The notes under the pieces: model-generated
Told to the model about the DNA's origin: nothing
What the model saw: only the letters and a program-made list of their open reading frames with translations
Database searches by the model: none
Assembly (NCBI GenBank): GCA_030621805.1
Contig: JAUXGY010000050.1
Span: 1-9,023, forward strand
Length of the DNA: 9,023 nucleotides
Direction of reading: 5' to 3'
Source: Kiritimatiellales bacterium
Lineage (GTDB): Bacteria > Verrucomicrobiota > Kiritimatiellia > Kiritimatiellales > Pontiellaceae
Shown: positions 6,673-9,023 of the stretch, piece after piece
How the letters are laid out: the number at the start of each line of letters is the position of its first letter
How positions within the stretch are numbered: position 1 is the stretch's first letter
Translations under genes and position numbers: made by a program

Positions 6673-7359
6673 TTAAATCTCCACCGTTGCGCGGTGCATC
6701 AACAGGTTGGCATCCGTCACCGCCTCTGTTTTCACCACGGTTTCAAGCAATTCGGCCTGATAGGTCGGATCGGTCAGGCGAATCTGGTAGGAATATTCAA
6801 TGGCCTCACCCTGCGAGGATTCGCGCATCGCCACCAGCACAATCGAGGAGCAGTACAGCAAAAGATCCTTCTGCAATTTATCGAGCGTCCCATCACTCCC
6901 GGACGGCAGGGTAAAGTGCAGCAAGCCCTCGTAGACCCGTAGCGAGGCAAAGGGCGATCGGTGCAGATACACCGCAACCAGACAGAAAAAGAGGGTTCCG
7001 ATAATGGCGATATGGAAGACGCTAGCACCGCAGGCAATGCCGATGGCCAGGCAGGCGAACAGAAAAATGATGTCGCGCGGGTCCCGGATCGGGGTGCGGA
7101 AACGGACGATCGCCAACGTTCCGAGAATCCCGAGGCCCCGGGCGAGGTTGTTGCCGATTGCCATGATCAAGATCGCGGTCACGATGGAGGCGAGCACCAG
7201 CGTGTGGACAAACGAGCGCGAATACGAAAGCCCCTGATAGGTCCATCTATAGACCGAAGCCAGCGCAATCGACAAAACGAAGCTGGCAAGCAACGCGCAT
7301 ATAATCTGTTCCAATCCCAAAATCTGGGAGGGGCCAAAGGCCTGCATAAACTCATTCAT
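6673..7359 (-). CDS. DUF4956 domain integral membrane protein
   Basis: Polytopic inner-membrane protein of the DUF4956 family. About four membrane segments are visible (roughly 17-37, 52-69, 97-112 and 114-132). Between the second and third lies the family signature, a glycine-rich stretch LARGLGILGTLAIVRFRTP (72-90) followed by IRDPRD (91-96). The C-terminal 90 residues are soluble, probably cytosolic. The biochemical role of the family is not established. What is known is genomic: DUF4956 genes very often sit beside genes for VTC-type polyphosphate polymerase domain proteins, as here. I infer a membrane partner that may anchor the polymerase or pass its product across the inner membrane, analogous to the transmembrane part of the yeast VTC complex. 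It lies 44 bp after the polymerase gene, with AAGGA (7370-7374) 10 nt before the ATG, and 2 bp before the adaptor gene. Confidence 0.88.
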   Translation of the reverse strand: MNEFMQAFGPSQILGLEQIICALLASFVLSIALASVYRWTYQGLSYSRSFVHTLVLASIVTAILIMAIGNNLARGLGILGTLAIVRFRTPIRDPRDIIFLFACLAIGIACGASVFHIAIIGTLFFCLVAVYLHRSPFASLRVYEGLLHFTLPSGSDGTLDKLQKDLLLYCSSIVLVAMRESSQGEAIEYSYQIRLTDPTYQAELLETVVKTEAVTDANLLMHRATVEI

Positions 7360-7403
7360 ATCTCGTTATTCCTTGTTTGCATCCCAATAAATTCTGCCCA
7401 CAG

Positions 7404-8219
7404 CTAGTCCATACACATATCCGAGGCATCCGAATAGGTCGAGCCGTAAAATAGCGACTCCAGCCTCATGGCCGCTGAATATTTACAAAAACCCGTTCGA
7501 TTCAAGCTAAAGCGCTCCGTAAGCTCGCTCATCCATTGTGGGGCGTCGCTATAGGTTTTCAGCTCGAGTATGACCCCGGAAAACGGGCGGTTCAGGGCGA
7601 CGGGTGAATCCATGGAGCGGAACCGGTCACCCTCCTCCGGAAAAGCAAAGGAATTCGTGCGGCGATAGCACATGCGCCGATCAAAGGTCAGGCGCGAGTA
7701 GGCTTCGTTGGCTCCCATATAGGATTCCCGATGGTAGCGGATGAAAACGACGGGCTTCAGGTCAAGCTCGTCGCGCAAACGCAGGAAATTGTAGAAATTC
7801 ATCTCATCGGCCTTCGAGCGGAACAGGGGACGGCGCTCCCCGGTGAACAGATCCGCGGTGTATTCATCGTGCGGAATCATCACGCGGCTCTTGGCAATGG
7901 TTCCCTTGATCTTTCTTTTGATCTCCAGGAAACGAGGGCAACCCGGCTTGTCGTAGGAGCGGATGCGCATTTTGAACCGGTTGATCGCTTCGTTCTCCTT
8001 CGCATAATGTAGATCCAGCGCGGCGGAATCGAGTTGCAAGGTGGTGACCACATATTCCGGAGGATTCCCCGCCGCGTTCGGATCATCGACACAGAAAGGC
8101 GCGATAAATTTACGAATTTTGGGCACCAGCGACGGGTGGATGATATACTTGGCCTCATGGCGGTTGAATTCACTTTGCCGCTGAAGTTTCTTTCTCAGTC
8201 TTTTGGCATCCGTCTGCAT
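7404..8219 (-). CDS. VTC-domain (polyphosphate polymerase type) protein
   Basis: Predicted member of the VTC family within the CYTH-like tunnel-fold phosphotransferases. In yeast Vtc4 this domain polymerises inorganic polyphosphate from ATP; the activity of most bacterial members is assigned by homology. The strand-by-strand basic/acidic pattern that lines the tunnel is present: FNRHEAKY (18-25), LQLDS (61-65), RFKMRIRSY (81-89), FLEIKRK (97-103), KSR (110-112), FIRYHRESY (159-167), LTFDRR (177-182), ILELK (217-221) and FCKYSAAM (244-251). Alternating Arg, Lys and Glu residues suit an anionic polymer and metal-bound triphosphate. There is no SPX domain, membrane segment or signal peptide, so it is cytosolic and would depend on DUF4956 for membrane attachment. 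At 271 residues it is a single-domain protein. It is the first gene of the operon, with AGGA just before the ATG and GGGAG slightly further upstream as possible ribosome sites. Confidence 0.88.
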   Translation of the reverse strand: MQTDAKRLRKKLQRQSEFNRHEAKYIIHPSLVPKIRKFIAPFCVDDPNAAGNPPEYVVTTLQLDSAALDLHYAKENEAINRFKMRIRSYDKPGCPRFLEIKRKIKGTIAKSRVMIPHDEYTADLFTGERRPLFRSKADEMNFYNFLRLRDELDLKPVVFIRYHRESYMGANEAYSRLTFDRRMCYRRTNSFAFPEEGDRFRSMDSPVALNRPFSGVILELKTYSDAPQWMSELTERFSLNRTGFCKYSAAMRLESLFYGSTYSDASDMCMD

Positions 8220-8334
8220 GGTCCTGAATCTCCCGCCTCCCTATCCGGTCAACTGATGGATAAGGATGAACCCCTTCCACGAGCGTTATGAAAAATAAGA
8301 AAAGGAGATTTATATAAACCCCGCGCGGATTGAA

Positions 8335-8363
8335 ACTATAAAAGTCACTAATCACTTCGTAAA
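8335..8363 (-). promoter_or_regulatory. Candidate promoter of the VTC operon
   Basis: On the minus strand TTTACG (8363-8358) and TATAGT (8340-8335) are 17 nt apart, matching the sigma-70 consensus at 4 of 6 and 5 of 6 positions. Transcription would begin near 8328 and leave a leader of about 110 nt before the polymerase gene. An AT-rich TTTATATAAA at 8309-8318 is an alternative -10 region without a good -35. Assigned by eye only. Confidence 0.35.
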
Positions 8364-8414
8364 GCCGCAGGAGAACGCCATGGGCATGGGGGTAAAAAGT
8401 CTGCAAAAAAGGAC

Positions 8415-8443
8415 TAGACTTGCCGGAGGGGTTCACCTATAAA
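8415..8443 (+). promoter_or_regulatory. Candidate promoter of rpmI-rplT
   Basis: TAGACT (8415-8420) and TATAAA (8438-8443) are 17 nt apart, matching sigma-70 boxes at 4 of 6 and 5 of 6 positions. The start would fall near 8450, leaving about 60 nt of leader before rpmI. A promoter is expected here because the nearest upstream gene is divergent. I do not see a clear L20-binding leader fold, but this region is where autogenous control by L20 would act. Confidence 0.4.
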
Positions 8444-8509
8444 CACTCCTCTTTTACGCAATCCTACGATTTCGTATATGAATAAATTCAAGCAACGAGC
8501 GGTGTTATT

Positions 8510-8698
8510 ATGCCTAAAATGAAGACCAAAAAGTGTGCGGCCAAGCGGTTTAAGAAAACCGGAACCGGCAAACTAAAACGGAACCACATGGGTGGAAGCC
8601 ACATCTTGACCAATAAGAGTCGTAAACAAAAACGTGCATTGCGCAGCTCCGATATCGTCGACAAGGCGGATATGAAGCGTATTGTCCCATTCATCTAA
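8510..8698 (+). CDS. rpmI: 50S ribosomal protein L35
   Basis: Small basic protein of the large ribosomal subunit, 62 residues. The family pattern is complete: MPKMKTKK at the start, then AAKRFKKTGTGKLKR (10-24), the central HMGGSHIL (26-33), SRKQKRALR (37-45) and the C-terminal VDKADMKRIVPFI (50-62). No strong Shine-Dalgarno sequence precedes the ATG (GAGCGGTG is the best purine-rich stretch), which may leave room for translational control by L20. rplT follows after 17 bp. In most bacteria infC comes directly before rpmI; here a divergent operon does. Confidence 0.97.
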   Translation: MPKMKTKKCAAKRFKKTGTGKLKRNHMGGSHILTNKSRKQKRALRSSDIVDKADMKRIVPFI

Positions 8699-8715
8699 TT
8701 TCTGGAGATTGAACC

Positions 8716-9023
8716 ATGCCTAGATCAACCAATGGACCGGCTTCACGCCGTAGAAGAAACAGCCGCCTCAAACTCGCTAAGGGTTTCACCGGCTCACGCA
8801 GTAAACTTTTCCGCACAGCAACCGAAGCGGTTGACCGCGCGCAGGCCATGGCCTACGTACACCGCAAGCATAAGAAGCGCGACTTCCGCCGTCTGTGGAC
8901 CGTACGCATTAACGCCGCCTGCCGCATGGATGGCATCAACTACAGCCGCTTCATCGACGGGCTGAACAAATGTGACATTAAGCTCAACCGATTTACCAGA
9001 GCCGGTAGTACCTGCTACCAGCA
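8716..9023 (+). CDS. rplT: 50S ribosomal protein L20 (3' end outside window)
   Basis: L20 binds 23S rRNA early in large-subunit assembly and, in several bacteria, represses its own operon. The first 92 visible residues follow the family well: MPRSTNGPASRRRR, LKLAKGFTGSRSKLFRTA (18-35), AYVHRKHKKRDFRRLW (46-61), RINAACR (64-70) and YSRFIDGLNKCDIKLNR (76-92). GGAG (8704-8707) lies 8 nt before the ATG, which fixes the start and excludes the overlapping frame from 8732. The protein is usually about 115-120 residues, so roughly 15-25 codons are missing at the window end. After Arg92 the expected Lys-x-Leu-Ala-x-(Leu/Ile)-Ala helix is replaced by FTRAGSTCYQ, which is not L20-like. This could be lineage divergence, a frameshift, an insertion or an assembly edge. 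Confidence 0.93.
   Translation, partial: MPRSTNGPASRRRRNSRLKLAKGFTGSRSKLFRTATEAVDRAQAMAYVHRKHKKRDFRRLWTVRINAACRMDGINYSRFIDGLNKCDIKLNRFTRAGSTCYQ
9004..9019. repeat. Small inverted repeat near the window end
   Basis: GGTAG (9004-9008) and CTACC (9015-9019) are complementary around a 6-nt loop. It lies within the stretch where the L20 reading frame stops resembling the family, so it may belong to inserted or repetitive sequence. It is too short to classify. Confidence 0.3.

Noticed and set aside
8170..8436. Minus-strand open frame of 88 codons upstream of the VTC gene
   Set aside because: It overlaps the start of the VTC gene in another frame and runs across the predicted promoter region; the translation shows no family pattern.
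8732..8965. Plus-strand open frame of 77 codons in the L20 region
   Set aside because: It is an out-of-frame shadow of rplT, whose own frame matches L20 closely from 8716.
1..9023. CRISPR array, tRNA, rRNA, IS element or phage genes
   Set aside because: No regularly spaced repeats, tRNA-like cloverleaf sequence, rRNA segments, transposase or integrase motifs were seen on either strand.

Overview
The window looks like a chromosomal segment of a moderately GC-rich Gram-negative bacterium. An outer-membrane efflux protein, a periplasmic adaptor and signal peptides show a double envelope. The L20 N-terminus (MPRSTNGPASRRRR) and a palindromic intergenic repeat of the GACGGAGCTTCCAGCTCCGTC type suggest the PVC superphylum, perhaps Kiritimatiellota. 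That placement is recalled family resemblance, not a search result.

Layout, left to right. Positions 1-996 (+) hold a nearly complete FecCD/BtuC-type metal-chelate or cobalamin ABC permease, cut only at its 5' end. Positions 998-1079 hold a 26-bp inverted repeat pair with palindromic arms (REPIN-like) that fills almost the whole gap to larE. Positions 1100-1891 (+) encode LarE, a sulfur transferase for the nickel-pincer cofactor, of the three-cysteine type. Positions 1892-3307 form an AT-richer block with one gene, an exported retropepsin-like protein with two complete aspartic-protease halves (2063-3094). Positions 3308-4249 (+) encode a long-form serine O-acetyltransferase that ends one base from a convergent operon.

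Positions 8219-4251 (-) form a compact four-gene operon, in transcription order: VTC-type polyphosphate polymerase domain protein, DUF4956 membrane protein, HlyD-like periplasmic adaptor, TolC-like outer-membrane channel. Spacings are 44 bp, 2 bp and a 4-bp ATGA overlap. This is the most interesting part of the window. A predicted anionic-polymer synthase and its usual membrane partner are joined to two parts of a trans-envelope export conduit, and no RND, ABC or MFS pump is present. I infer a candidate machine that makes and exports polyphosphate, or a similar polymer, through both membranes.

Positions 8220-8509 are a divergent intergenic region with a plausible promoter in each direction. 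Positions 8510-9023 (+) carry rpmI (L35) and the start of rplT (L20). infC does not directly precede them, and the last visible residues of L20 depart from the family pattern.
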